From Duncaniella sp. (GTDB lineage: Bacteria; Bacteroidota; Bacteroidia; Bacteroidales; Muribaculaceae), in NCBI RefSeq assembly GCF_029054785.1, contig NZ_JAIDEN010000030.1:1-22694 (forward strand): a DNA stretch of 22,694 nt, in the 5' to 3' direction. Position numbers and translations under genes: made by a program. How positions within the stretch are numbered: position 1 is the first letter of the stretch; the number at the start of each line of letters is the position of its first letter. Shown here in pieces: positions 6,331 through 14,370 of this stretch. The notes under the pieces are model-generated. The model was not told where the DNA came from. It saw only the letters and a program-made list of their open reading frames with translations, and did no database searches.

Positions 6331-7701
6331 ATGTCACAGATGTCACAGAAAAAACGCTACTTCCTTGAAGAAGACGAGATACCACGCAACTGGTATAACA
6401 TACAGGCCGACATGCCGGTCAAACCGATGCCGCCGCTCAATCCTCAGACCCGCGAGCCTATGAAGGCCGAAGATCTCTATCCGATCTTTGCCCGTGAATG
6501 CTGCGACCAGGAGCTGAACATGACCGACCGGTGGATTCCGATCCCCGAAGAGGTCAGGGAGATGTACAAATATTACCGCTCGACTCCGCTGGTGCGCGCC
6601 TACGGTCTTGAAAAAGCGCTCGGAACTTCGGCCCACATTTATTTCAAGAATGAGAGCGTGTCTCCGATGGGCTCCCACAAGCTCAACTCCGCCATTCCGC
6701 AGGCCTACTATTGCAAGAAAGAAGGGGTCAAGAATGTCACCACAGAGACCGGCGCAGGCCAGTGGGGTGCGTCGCTGTCCTATGCAGCCTCGCTTTTCGG
6801 ACTCGAAGCCGCCGTCTATCAGGTGAAAATCTCATACGAGCAGAAGCCATACCGCCGCAGCATCATGCAGACATTCGGCGCACAGGTGACCCCCTCCCCT
6901 TCTATGTCGACCCGCGCCGGAAAAGACATCCTGACCGCCAACCCCAATTCTCAGGGTTCTCTCGGTACTGCGATTTCCGAAGCTGTGGAACTCGCCCGGA
7001 CAACCCCGGACTGTAAATATGCCCTCGGTTCAGTACTGAGCCATGTCACCCTCCATCAGACCATCATCGGTCTTGAAGCCGAAAAGCAGATGGAGATGGC
7101 CGGAGAATATCCCGATGTGGTGATCGCCTGCTTCGGAGGCGGATCGAACTTCGGAGGCATCTCCTTCCCCTTCATGCGCCACAAGATCGCAGCCGAGCCG
7201 GGCAAAGCCAACACCCGCTTCGTGGCTGCCGAACCGGCATCGTGCCCCAAACTGACAAAAGGCAAGTTCTGCTACGACTTCGGCGACGAGGCCGGCTACA
7301 CACCGCTGCTGCCGATGTTCTCCCTGGGCCACAAATTCCAGCCTGCCAACATCCATGCCGGAGGCCTCCGCTACCACGGTGCAGGCGTGATTGTCAGCCA
7401 GCTGCTCAAAGACGGCCTGATGGAAGCCGTGGACATCGAGCAGATCGAATCCTTTGAAGCCGGATGTCTCTTCGCCCGTGCCGAGGGAATCATCCCCGCA
7501 CCCGAATCCTGCCACGCGATAGCCGCTACCATCCGTGAAGTCAAGAAACTGAAGCCAGGCGAAGAGAAAGTGATCCTCTTCAACCTTTCTGGTCACGGCC
7601 TTGTCGACATGGCCTCCTACGACAAATATCTCTCCGGCGACCTTATCAACTATACCGTAACCGAAGAAGAAATCGAAGCCAACCTTGCCAAACAAAAGTA
7701 A
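6331..7701 (+). CDS. trpB: TrpB2-type tryptophan synthase beta chain (PLP enzyme)
   Basis: The 456-residue PLP enzyme would join indole and L-serine to make tryptophan. The motif SPMGSHKLNSA holds the Schiff-base Lys117, TTETGAGQWG holds the catalytic Glu139, and GGGSNFGG (269-276) binds the PLP phosphate. The long N-terminal part (EIPRNWYNIQADMP and the Pro-rich stretch after it) and the insertions mark it as the TrpB2 branch, not the classical TrpB1 that pairs with TrpA. There is no trpA or other trp gene nearby, so it may act alone, as an indole-salvage enzyme or on another substrate such as phosphoserine; this is inference from the family. The start has a duplicated ATGTCACAG (6331-6348), so ATG at 6340 is also possible. 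Its end overlaps porU by 17 bp. Confidence 0.93.
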   Translation: MSQMSQKKRYFLEEDEIPRNWYNIQADMPVKPMPPLNPQTREPMKAEDLYPIFARECCDQELNMTDRWIPIPEEVREMYKYYRSTPLVRAYGLEKALGTSAHIYFKNESVSPMGSHKLNSAIPQAYYCKKEGVKNVTTETGAGQWGASLSYAASLFGLEAAVYQVKISYEQKPYRRSIMQTFGAQVTPSPSMSTRAGKDILTANPNSQGSLGTAISEAVELARTTPDCKYALGSVLSHVTLHQTIIGLEAEKQMEMAGEYPDVVIACFGGGSNFGGISFPFMRHKIAAEPGKANTRFVAAEPASCPKLTKGKFCYDFGDEAGYTPLLPMFSLGHKFQPANIHAGGLRYHGAGVIVSQLLKDGLMEAVDIEQIESFEAGCLFARAEGIIPAPESCHAIAATIREVKKLKPGEEKVILFNLSGHGLVDMASYDKYLSGDLINYTVTEEEIEANLAKQK

Positions 7702-10700
7702 AACAAAATCTTTTATCACCGCAGCTCTGCTGCTCAGCGCAACGACAGTTTTTGCCGCCGACTATGCACCTTCATCCATCCTGGCTTCAGGCCAGTGGGT
7801 GAAGGTACATGTCGATTCCACCTCTGTCTACCGCATCGACTACCCTACGCTGCAAAGCTGGGGATTCTCAGAGCCGGAGAAAGTCCGGGTGTTCGGCTAC
7901 GGCAGCGTGGAGCAGGCCCATACGCTCGACACAGCGCCTGACGATCTGCCTGCGGTCGCCGTCTGGCATTCCGGCGATGCGCTCTACTTCTACGGCGAAG
8001 GTGACAGCCGAATTAGCCCATCGACAACCTCGGCTCTCAGTGCCTACCGCAACTACTATTCGCGCGGCTCGAACTATTTCCTGACAGCCACGCTTCCGGG
8101 ACTGACGATCACCGACACACTCGCCGAGTCACCGACCTCACCCACAAACACCCACATAGCCATTGACTGCCGCTATCCCGAAGAGCTGAACTACCACTCG
8201 GCCGGGGTGTTTTTCTTTTCCAAAGACATCTCCGGACGCCCCGAAGGGCTGTCATACACCTTCTCTGCACCGGATTTTGCCGACAACGGCTATCTGGCCT
8301 ACCGCTATGCCTATCTTCACAGCGAAAGTTCCGCTCAGAACATCAATGTTGAATTTTCAGGAGCGGTGACCCCGGCCTCATTCACTCCGGCCACCCACAA
8401 GAACAACACCATTGACAACCGGCTCTACTCGCTTGCCACGCTGAAAAAAATCCCTGTCATATCGGCCTCGGAAACTCCGTTTACAGTGAAATTCACAATT
8501 CCGGCCGACATGCACTTCGACAGACTGGCCTTTTCGGAGATCTATTGGATGTACTCGCGGCGCAACAACTTCCGCGGACCGGTGATGACAATGCACTTTC
8601 TGCCGTCGGCAACATCATCGCTCAACGTCTGCATCGGCGGACTGACAGACCGGGTCGAGGTCTGGGATGTCAGCTCGCAGCGCTCTGTCAGCCGTCTGCC
8701 CCATCAGCAGTCCGCAAACGGCGAATCATTTGTCACTCTGCCCTCACACCAGACAGCCCTCAGACAGCTCTGCCTCTTCACTCCGGGCAACGACATACCC
8801 CAACCGACATTCGCAGGCAGTGTCACTTGCCGCGATCTCCACTCACTTCCGGCCACAGACTATCTGATTGTGACCACCGAAAGTCTGCTTCCGGAAGCCG
8901 AACGCCTTGCCGCCGCCCATCGCGAAAAGCAGGGTCTTGATGTGACCGTGGTCAGCCAGAACGACATTTTCAATGAATTCTCATCCGGCTCCTCCCATCC
9001 GAACGCACTGCGCAAATTTGTCAGAATGCTTTATCAGCGTCCCGAAAAACCGCTGCGCTACCTACTTCTCCTGGGAGCGGCTACCTACGATCCACGCCAC
9101 AACCTCTCCGATGACGGAATCGAATATCTCGCAGGCTATGAAGTCGAACGCGCCGACCAGGCAGCCTCAAGCGCTACCGACTATGCGACAGACCTCTATT
9201 TCGGCTTCATGACCGAGCGCATCACCGACAACCTGAGTGCGACATATACTGAAATACCGATTTCAATCGGCCGGGCTCCGGTCCTGACAGAAGATGAAGC
9301 CCGGATATTCGTTGACAAAAGCATTGCCTACCTCAACGATCCGAGCATGGCAGGCAGACCGGACCTCGCTGTCCTGGCTGCTTGCGAAGGAGACAAGGAC
9401 GCCCACCTGAAAGGTTCGGAAAAAGTCCGTACTGACATTCTGAAACTCAGACCGGGCACCACTTGCGCCCGCATCTACAACGCCCTCTATCCGTTTGACA
9501 AAAAGGTTGAGAAACAACCGACCTTCAGCCCACTGGCCTCCCAGCTTGCCCGCGGTCCCTTCCTTCTGAACTACACCGGCCATTCAGGCTCATTCGAGAT
9601 CGGCTCCGTGCTCAGCGCCTCCAGCATCAAGAGACTTACATTCAGCTCAATGCCGATAACATTCTTTGCCAGTTGCGAGACCATGCCAATCAACGCCACC
9701 TACCGCGGCATCGGCACCGAACTCTTCCTGCATCCCAAAGGCCCCATAGCTGTCATCGGATCCGGACGCGATGTCTACCTCACCAACAACCATACACTCA
9801 ACGAAGAGTTCACCCGCCAGTTGCTCAGACCCAACGGGCCAGAACGTATCGGCGACGTATGGCGCACGGCCATCAATGTGACAGGGAAATATGGCAGTGT
9901 GCAGCGAATCAACAACTTCTGCTACAATTTCATTGCCGATCCCGCCCTTCCGGTGCGCCGCCCCGACCGCATCGCCGTCATTGACCATGACAGCGATGAT
10001 CCAAATGCCGCCCAGGCAGCCCCATCCCTTTCGGCGATACAGCTGAAAGGACGCATCACGCTTGCTGACGGCTCTACTGACAGCGGATTTGACGGCTCTC
10101 TGCTCCTGTCACTCTACGACGCTCCTCGCATAGCCAGACGCTACGTCCATTCAGCCGGAGACTCCGACACGATAATGGAACTTGACGAAAGCCTCCTTCT
10201 CGAAGTTCCGGTTGAAGTAAAAGGAGGCATCTGGTCGGCCTCGGTCACACCGCCCCTAAGCTCACAAAACGGCAGAAACCGCATCACGATGCACGCCTAT
10301 TCGACATCCGGCAACATCGCCTTCGGCATGGACAGCTCGCTGACCGTACAGCCTCCACTGGCAACGCTCCCGACCGACACCACCGCTCCACAGATCGAAT
10401 GTTACCTCAACTCGCCGGATATGCCTGACGGTGCCGAAACCGGCCCATCAGTCACGCTCCATGCAAATATCAGCGATGACGAAAGCGGGATTGCAAACGG
10501 CACAGCCAACATCGGCGACATGCCTACTGCTGTAATCGACTCCTCCAGCCGACTGGAAAATTTCGGATCCGCACTCCGTTTCGGTCCGGACGGCAAGGCC
10601 GAGATCATCTATCCGATCGAAAATCTCCAGGACGGACGCCACACCCTGATCATCAGCGCCCGCGACGTTGCCGGCAACACGGCCAGGAAAACACTGACAT

Positions 10701-11011
10701 TCACCGTTGTCAGCAACCCGCTCACAACAACACTGAGCGCCGACAGCACCATTGTCCGCGAAAGTGTGGAATTCAGTCTGGCCAAGCAGCCGTCAGCAGA
10801 TCTGACATGCCGTCTTCTGGTACGGGACCTGAACGGCTCGACGGTGTTCTCACAGGAAAACGCCTCTTTCCCCTTCTGCTTTGACTTCCGTGACGATAAA
10901 GGCACACCACTTCCCGACGGTCTCTACCGAGCATCGGTGATCATCTCCGACGGCATCCGCTACGGTTACAGCCCGGAGACAGAAGTCACCCTGATCAGGC
11001 CCAAATACTGA
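7685..11011 (+). CDS. porU: Type IX secretion system sortase PorU (C25 peptidase)
   Basis: The 1108-residue protein is close in length to Porphyromonas PorU. PorU is the outer-membrane gingipain-family cysteine protease that cuts the C-terminal signal from T9SS cargo and attaches anionic lipopolysaccharide. The start is a TTG inside the end of trpB; it gives a basic n-region (NKSKTK) and signal peptide SFITAALLLSATTVFA, and no ATG is available nearby. A beta-rich N-terminal part is followed by the C25 domain from about residue 395 (DYLIVTTESLLPEAERLAA) to about 760. The catalytic pair is His633 in NYTGHSGSFE and Cys664 in FFASCETMP. Ig-like domains follow, and the C-terminus (RDDKGTPLPDGLYRASVIIS) resembles FlgD-type Ig folds. 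PorV, often the neighbour of PorU, is not present here. Confidence 0.9.
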   Translation: MPNKSKTKSFITAALLLSATTVFAADYAPSSILASGQWVKVHVDSTSVYRIDYPTLQSWGFSEPEKVRVFGYGSVEQAHTLDTAPDDLPAVAVWHSGDALYFYGEGDSRISPSTTSALSAYRNYYSRGSNYFLTATLPGLTITDTLAESPTSPTNTHIAIDCRYPEELNYHSAGVFFFSKDISGRPEGLSYTFSAPDFADNGYLAYRYAYLHSESSAQNINVEFSGAVTPASFTPATHKNNTIDNRLYSLATLKKIPVISASETPFTVKFTIPADMHFDRLAFSEIYWMYSRRNNFRGPVMTMHFLPSATSSLNVCIGGLTDRVEVWDVSSQRSVSRLPHQQSANGESFVTLPSHQTALRQLCLFTPGNDIPQPTFAGSVTCRDLHSLPATDYLIVTTESLLPEAERLAAAHREKQGLDVTVVSQNDIFNEFSSGSSHPNALRKFVRMLYQRPEKPLRYLLLLGAATYDPRHNLSDDGIEYLAGYEVERADQAASSATDYATDLYFGFMTERITDNLSATYTEIPISIGRAPVLTEDEARIFVDKSIAYLNDPSMAGRPDLAVLAACEGDKDAHLKGSEKVRTDILKLRPGTTCARIYNALYPFDKKVEKQPTFSPLASQLARGPFLLNYTGHSGSFEIGSVLSASSIKRLTFSSMPITFFASCETMPINATYRGIGTELFLHPKGPIAVIGSGRDVYLTNNHTLNEEFTRQLLRPNGPERIGDVWRTAINVTGKYGSVQRINNFCYNFIADPALPVRRPDRIAVIDHDSDDPNAAQAAPSLSAIQLKGRITLADGSTDSGFDGSLLLSLYDAPRIARRYVHSAGDSDTIMELDESLLLEVPVEVKGGIWSASVTPPLSSQNGRNRITMHAYSTSGNIAFGMDSSLTVQPPLATLPTDTTAPQIECYLNSPDMPDGAETGPSVTLHANISDDESGIANGTANIGDMPTAVIDSSSRLENFGSALRFGPDGKAEIIYPIENLQDGRHTLIISARDVAGNTARKTLTFTVVSNPLTTTLSADSTIVRESVEFSLAKQPSADLTCRLLVRDLNGSTVFSQENASFPFCFDFRDDKGTPLPDGLYRASVIISDGIRYGYSPETEVTLIRPKY

Positions 11012-11066
11012 CCGTAAAAACCCAATCACAAATATTTTTCATTTACAACATAAGAAACTGACAGCA

Positions 11067-12035
11067 ATGACAAAAAAGGATCTCAAAATAGTCTTTCTCG
11101 GCACTCCTGATTTTGCGGTTGAAAGTCTGAGACGAATTGTGGACGGCGGCTACAATGTGGTCGGTGTCGTCACTATGCCCGACAAGCCCGCAGGACGCGG
11201 CCATAAGCTCTACCAGTCTCCGGTCAAGGAATTCGCTCTGGAACACGGCCTCCGGCTGATGCAGCCCGTCAAACTCAAGGATCCGGAATTTGTCAGCGAA
11301 CTCCGCTCGCTCGAAGCCGATCTTTTCATTGTCATCGCTTTCCGCATGCTCCCTGAGATTGTCTGGACAATGCCACGCTTAGGCACATTCAATCTCCACG
11401 CCTCTCTGCTGCCACGATACCGCGGCGCGGCCCCGATCAACTGGGCGGTCATCAACGGCGACAGCGAAACCGGCGTGACCACCTTCTTCCTGAAACACGA
11501 GATCGACACCGGCGATATCATCGCCCAGGAGCGCATCCGGATCCTCCCGACCGACAACGTAGGCGATGTCCATGACAAGCTCATGGTTCTCGGTGCTGAT
11601 CTCACCATCAAGACAATCGACGACATCATTGCCGGAACCCTCAACCCCATTTCGCAGGACGATCTGATCCGCGACACCGAAGCCACACAGGCCCCGAAGA
11701 TCTTCAAGGAAACATGCCGCATCGACTGGACAGCCAAAGCCGAGACGATCCATAATCTCGTGCGCGGACTCTCGCCCTATCCCGCCGCCTGGAGCAACCT
11801 TTTCGACGGAGACAGCGAACTCGGCGCTGTAAAAATCTTTGAGACAAAGATCATCGACTCACCGGAGACAGCTCTGAATCCGGGCGAGATTCTTGTCTGC
11901 GGCACTTCACTGAGCGTCGGGACAGGCGACGGCAAAGCAATCGAGATACTCAGCCTCCAGGCTCCGGGCAAGCGCCGCATGTCGACCCCCGACTTCCTCC
12001 GCGGCTCGCGCCTCTCCACGCCGCATTTTAACTGA
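11067..12035 (+). CDS. fmt: Methionyl-tRNA formyltransferase
   Basis: The 322-residue cytoplasmic enzyme formylates the initiator Met-tRNA with 10-formyl-tetrahydrofolate. The N-terminal Rossmann start IVFLGTPDFAVESL, the motif FNLHASLLPRYRGAAPINWA (catalytic Asn109 and His111) and HEIDTGDI (Asp147) are all present. The C-terminal tRNA-binding domain begins around residue 210. The length is normal. It lies 55 bp after porU with a weak -7 box (TATTTTTC at 11033-11040) in the gap, so it may be read both from the porU transcript and from its own start. No def gene is beside it. Confidence 0.96.
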   Translation: MTKKDLKIVFLGTPDFAVESLRRIVDGGYNVVGVVTMPDKPAGRGHKLYQSPVKEFALEHGLRLMQPVKLKDPEFVSELRSLEADLFIVIAFRMLPEIVWTMPRLGTFNLHASLLPRYRGAAPINWAVINGDSETGVTTFFLKHEIDTGDIIAQERIRILPTDNVGDVHDKLMVLGADLTIKTIDDIIAGTLNPISQDDLIRDTEATQAPKIFKETCRIDWTAKAETIHNLVRGLSPYPAAWSNLFDGDSELGAVKIFETKIIDSPETALNPGEILVCGTSLSVGTGDGKAIEILSLQAPGKRRMSTPDFLRGSRLSTPHFN

Positions 12036-12126
12036 AAAAAGCTGTGGATTCCTTTCATGAATATAAGCTATGTGAATTTTCTCTAATCGCAGAGGATAAA
12101 TAAGGCAGAATCTCAACTCTTTTTCG

Positions 12127-12294
12127 TACTTTCGCAGCCGAAAAACGAAAACACTCCCTGACAAAGCTCACAAGCCTGCCGGGAAAGAGATCCGATAGAG
12201 ATTATTTTTAGCTTATACACAGCCAGTAGGACAACACCCACCACCACCATCGAATCCAAACAAACTCCTACCTGAAATACGATACGGCAGGAGT
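12127..12294 (+). promoter_or_regulatory. Leader region of the yeiH-like gene with hairpin
   Basis: The 293-bp gap between fmt and the transporter gene contains no supported ORF. It has two -7-like boxes one base off TAnnTTTG (TACTTTCG at 12127-12134 and TATTTTTA at 12203-12210), neither with a clear -33. A hairpin follows, ACTCCTACC (12264-12272) with GGCAGGAGT (12286-12294), with one mismatch and a 13-nt loop, ending 34 bp before the start codon. No T-run follows directly, so it is not a clear terminator. A leader hairpin with a regulatory role is possible. Confidence 0.3.
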
Positions 12295-12328
12295 CACGAA
12301 TCAAAAAATTTTTAACAACTACTTCCAC

Positions 12329-13366
12329 ATGCCTAAAATTTCAGAAACTCGCATCAGTATGCTCCACGGCATCTTGCTGATAGCCCTGTTTGCATGCGCG
12401 GCCTTCTATATCGGAGAAGCGCAGCTCCTCAAAGAGATCTCATTCAGTCCGATGATCATCGGCATCATACTCGGTATGCTCTACGCCAACTCACTGCGCA
12501 ACAATCTGCCTGAGACATGGGTGCCCGGCATCCAGTTCTGCTCGAAAAAAGTTCTGCGCCTCGGCATCATCCTCTATGGTTTCCGCCTGACATTCCAGGA
12601 CATCGTCAATGTCGGCGTCTCCGGAATTGTAATTGACGCGATAATCGTCACAGTCACAATCCTCGGCGGTATCTGGATCGGACGTATGCTCAAGATGGAC
12701 CGTGAAACCGCACTCCTGACTTCGGTCGGCAGCGGTATCTGCGGCGCGGCTGCTGTTCTCGGCGCCGAGTCGACCATCCGCACACAGCCTTACAAGACAG
12801 CTGTTGCTGTGGCCACAGTGGTCATCTTCGGCACTATCTCAATGTTCTTCTACCCCGTGGCCTACCGTTCAGGCTGGCTTGATCTGACACCCCAGGAGAT
12901 GGGTATCTACTCCGGCGCCACACTCCACGAGGTCGCTCACGCAGTCGGCGCAGGCAATGCAATGGGTACAGAGATTTCCAACGTGGCCATCATCGTCAAA
13001 ATGATCCGCGTGATGCTTCTGGTTCCCGTGCTTCTTATCCTCGGATTCTGGGTGGCCCGCCGCAATTCCTCAGAGGGTGCCTCGACCGAAAAAGGCAAAG
13101 TCAACATTCCCTGGTTTGCCGTAGGATTCCTTGCAGTCATCGGTTTCAACTCCTTTGATCTTCTCCCTGCGGTATTCGTTGATGCCATCAACTACTTCGA
13201 CACCTTCCTGCTGACAATGGCAATGGCGGCTCTCGGTGCCGAAACCAGCATCGACAAATTCAAGAAAGCCGGCGCCAAGCCCTTTATCCTCGCTTTCTGC
13301 CTCGACCTGTGGCTCATCGGCGGCGGATATATCCTTGCAAAGCATCTCGCTCCCCTCTGGCTCTAA
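12329..13366 (+). CDS. YeiH-family putative sulfate exporter (UPF0324)
   Basis: The 345-residue inner-membrane protein belongs to the YeiH/UPF0324 family, sometimes annotated as putative sulfate exporters; the true substrate is not established. About nine to ten hydrophobic segments are visible, starting with LHGILLIALFACAAFYIG. Conserved family stretches are FSPMIIGIILGMLYAN, KVLRLGIILYGFRLTFQDI, SGICGAAAVLGAES (two-Gly pore-like motif) and GATLHEVAHAVGAG with a buried His-Glu pair. The C-terminal GAETSIDKFKKAGAKPF segment is also typical. It lies 293 bp after fmt, so it is probably its own unit, and it ends at a large hairpin shared with convergent miaA. Confidence 0.92.
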   Translation: MPKISETRISMLHGILLIALFACAAFYIGEAQLLKEISFSPMIIGIILGMLYANSLRNNLPETWVPGIQFCSKKVLRLGIILYGFRLTFQDIVNVGVSGIVIDAIIVTVTILGGIWIGRMLKMDRETALLTSVGSGICGAAAVLGAESTIRTQPYKTAVAVATVVIFGTISMFFYPVAYRSGWLDLTPQEMGIYSGATLHEVAHAVGAGNAMGTEISNVAIIVKMIRVMLLVPVLLILGFWVARRNSSEGASTEKGKVNIPWFAVGFLAVIGFNSFDLLPAVFVDAINYFDTFLLTMAMAALGAETSIDKFKKAGAKPFILAFCLDLWLIGGGYILAKHLAPLWL

Positions 13367-13380
13367 AAAGCCTTACTGAC

Positions 13381-13435
13381 ATAAGAGACGCGCCCCGAAG
13401 TCCTTTTTCAAGTAACTTCGGGGCGCGTCTCTTAT
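13381..13435. terminator. Long bidirectional hairpin between yeiH-like gene and miaA
   Basis: Positions 13381-13401 pair with 13415-13435 in a perfect 21-bp stem, very G+C-rich in the middle (GCGCCCCGAAG), with a 13-nt loop. It sits 14 bp after the transporter stop and 5 bp before the miaA stop codon on the other strand. T-runs are weak on both sides. It most likely ends both convergent transcripts. Confidence 0.75.
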
Positions 13436-13440
13436 CTTTA

Positions 13441-14361
13441 TCAGTCTTTGCCGATCAGTTCCAATGCCCTTGCATTGAATTCATCGGCGGGAAGATCGTA
13501 TGGAATCCAGCTGATCGGAAATCCGCGTTTCTCCATGCCGCGGAACCATGTCATCTGGCGTTTGGCAAACTGGTGGATGGCGATTTCAAGTCCGCTGACC
13601 ATCTCCTCGCGGCTCATCTGTCCGGTCAGATAGAGAGTCAGAAACTTATATTCCAGGCCATAGTAGATCAGATCCTCAGGAGCCACTCCGCTGTCAAGGA
13701 GGCCTCTGACCTCGTCGATCATTCCGGCTTCCAGCCTGGCTTGCAGGCGCTCTGAAATGCGACGGCGGCGCGCCTCACGGTCGATCCCGACTCCGATCAC
13801 AACCGCATCGGTCAGCGGATGAGGTTCGGCCTTGACTGCCGCATCGGGATGGTCGTGGTAATAAGTCTGTATCTCAATGGCGCGTATTGCCCGCTTGGCA
13901 GTGTCGACATCCGTGACATTGTGGAGGTCCTTCATAGATGCCAGTATCCCGGTCAGCTCTTCAAGCGATCTGCCTTCAAGCGACTTCCTCAGTTCAGGAT
14001 TTTCAGGCACTTCAGGAAGCTGCAAACCCTTGAGCACACTCTCGACATAGAGCCCTGTCCCGCCGCAGAGGATTGTCCGCTTTCCGCGGCTCTCGATGTC
14101 AGCCCTGACAGCTGCGAAATCACGCAGGAACTCAAAGAGATTATATTTGTAGCCCGCAGGACAGATGTCAATCAGATGGACCGGCACTTCACCGTACTCC
14201 TCGATATCCTTTCCGGTTCCAAGGTCCATACCGCGGTAGATCTGGCGGGAATCGGCACTGACAATCTCGGCACCGACCACACGGGCCAAGTCCACTGCCC
14301 GGCGGGTTTTCCCTGAGGCCGTCGGACCAGTGATCACAATCAGAGGCTTGTACATATCCAT
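13441..14361 (-). CDS. miaA: tRNA dimethylallyltransferase
   Basis: The 306-residue enzyme transfers a dimethylallyl group to A37 of tRNAs that read codons starting with U. The P-loop is GPTASGKT (residues 12-19). The conserved DSRQIYRGMDLGTGK (37-51), GGTGLYVES and the C-terminal FAKRQMTWFRGMEKRG are all present. The length is normal. The start ATG at 14361 is 9 bp after the end of the membrane-protein gene, so the two are probably co-transcribed. The tRNA-Leu(UAA) encoded at 6104 has AA after its anticodon, so it is a likely substrate. Confidence 0.97.
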   Translation of the reverse strand: MDMYKPLIVITGPTASGKTRRAVDLARVVGAEIVSADSRQIYRGMDLGTGKDIEEYGEVPVHLIDICPAGYKYNLFEFLRDFAAVRADIESRGKRTILCGGTGLYVESVLKGLQLPEVPENPELRKSLEGRSLEELTGILASMKDLHNVTDVDTAKRAIRAIEIQTYYHDHPDAAVKAEPHPLTDAVVIGVGIDREARRRRISERLQARLEAGMIDEVRGLLDSGVAPEDLIYYGLEYKFLTLYLTGQMSREEMVSGLEIAIHQFAKRQMTWFRGMEKRGFPISWIPYDLPADEFNARALELIGKD

Positions 14362-14370
14362 CGTCGGAGA

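Noticed and set aside
7030..7719. Minus-strand frame of 229 codons opposite trpB
   Set aside because: It is antisense to a clear PLP enzyme with intact motifs.
12236..12250. Run of His codons (CAC CAC CAC CAT) in frame with the YeiH-like start, like an attenuation leader
   Set aside because: The frame has no start codon after an upstream TAG, and the transporter has no link to histidine.
12113..12328. Minus-strand 71-codon frame with a hydrophobic stretch upstream of the YeiH-like gene
   Set aside because: It covers the leader and promoter region of the transporter gene, has no promoter of its own that I can see, and resembles no family.
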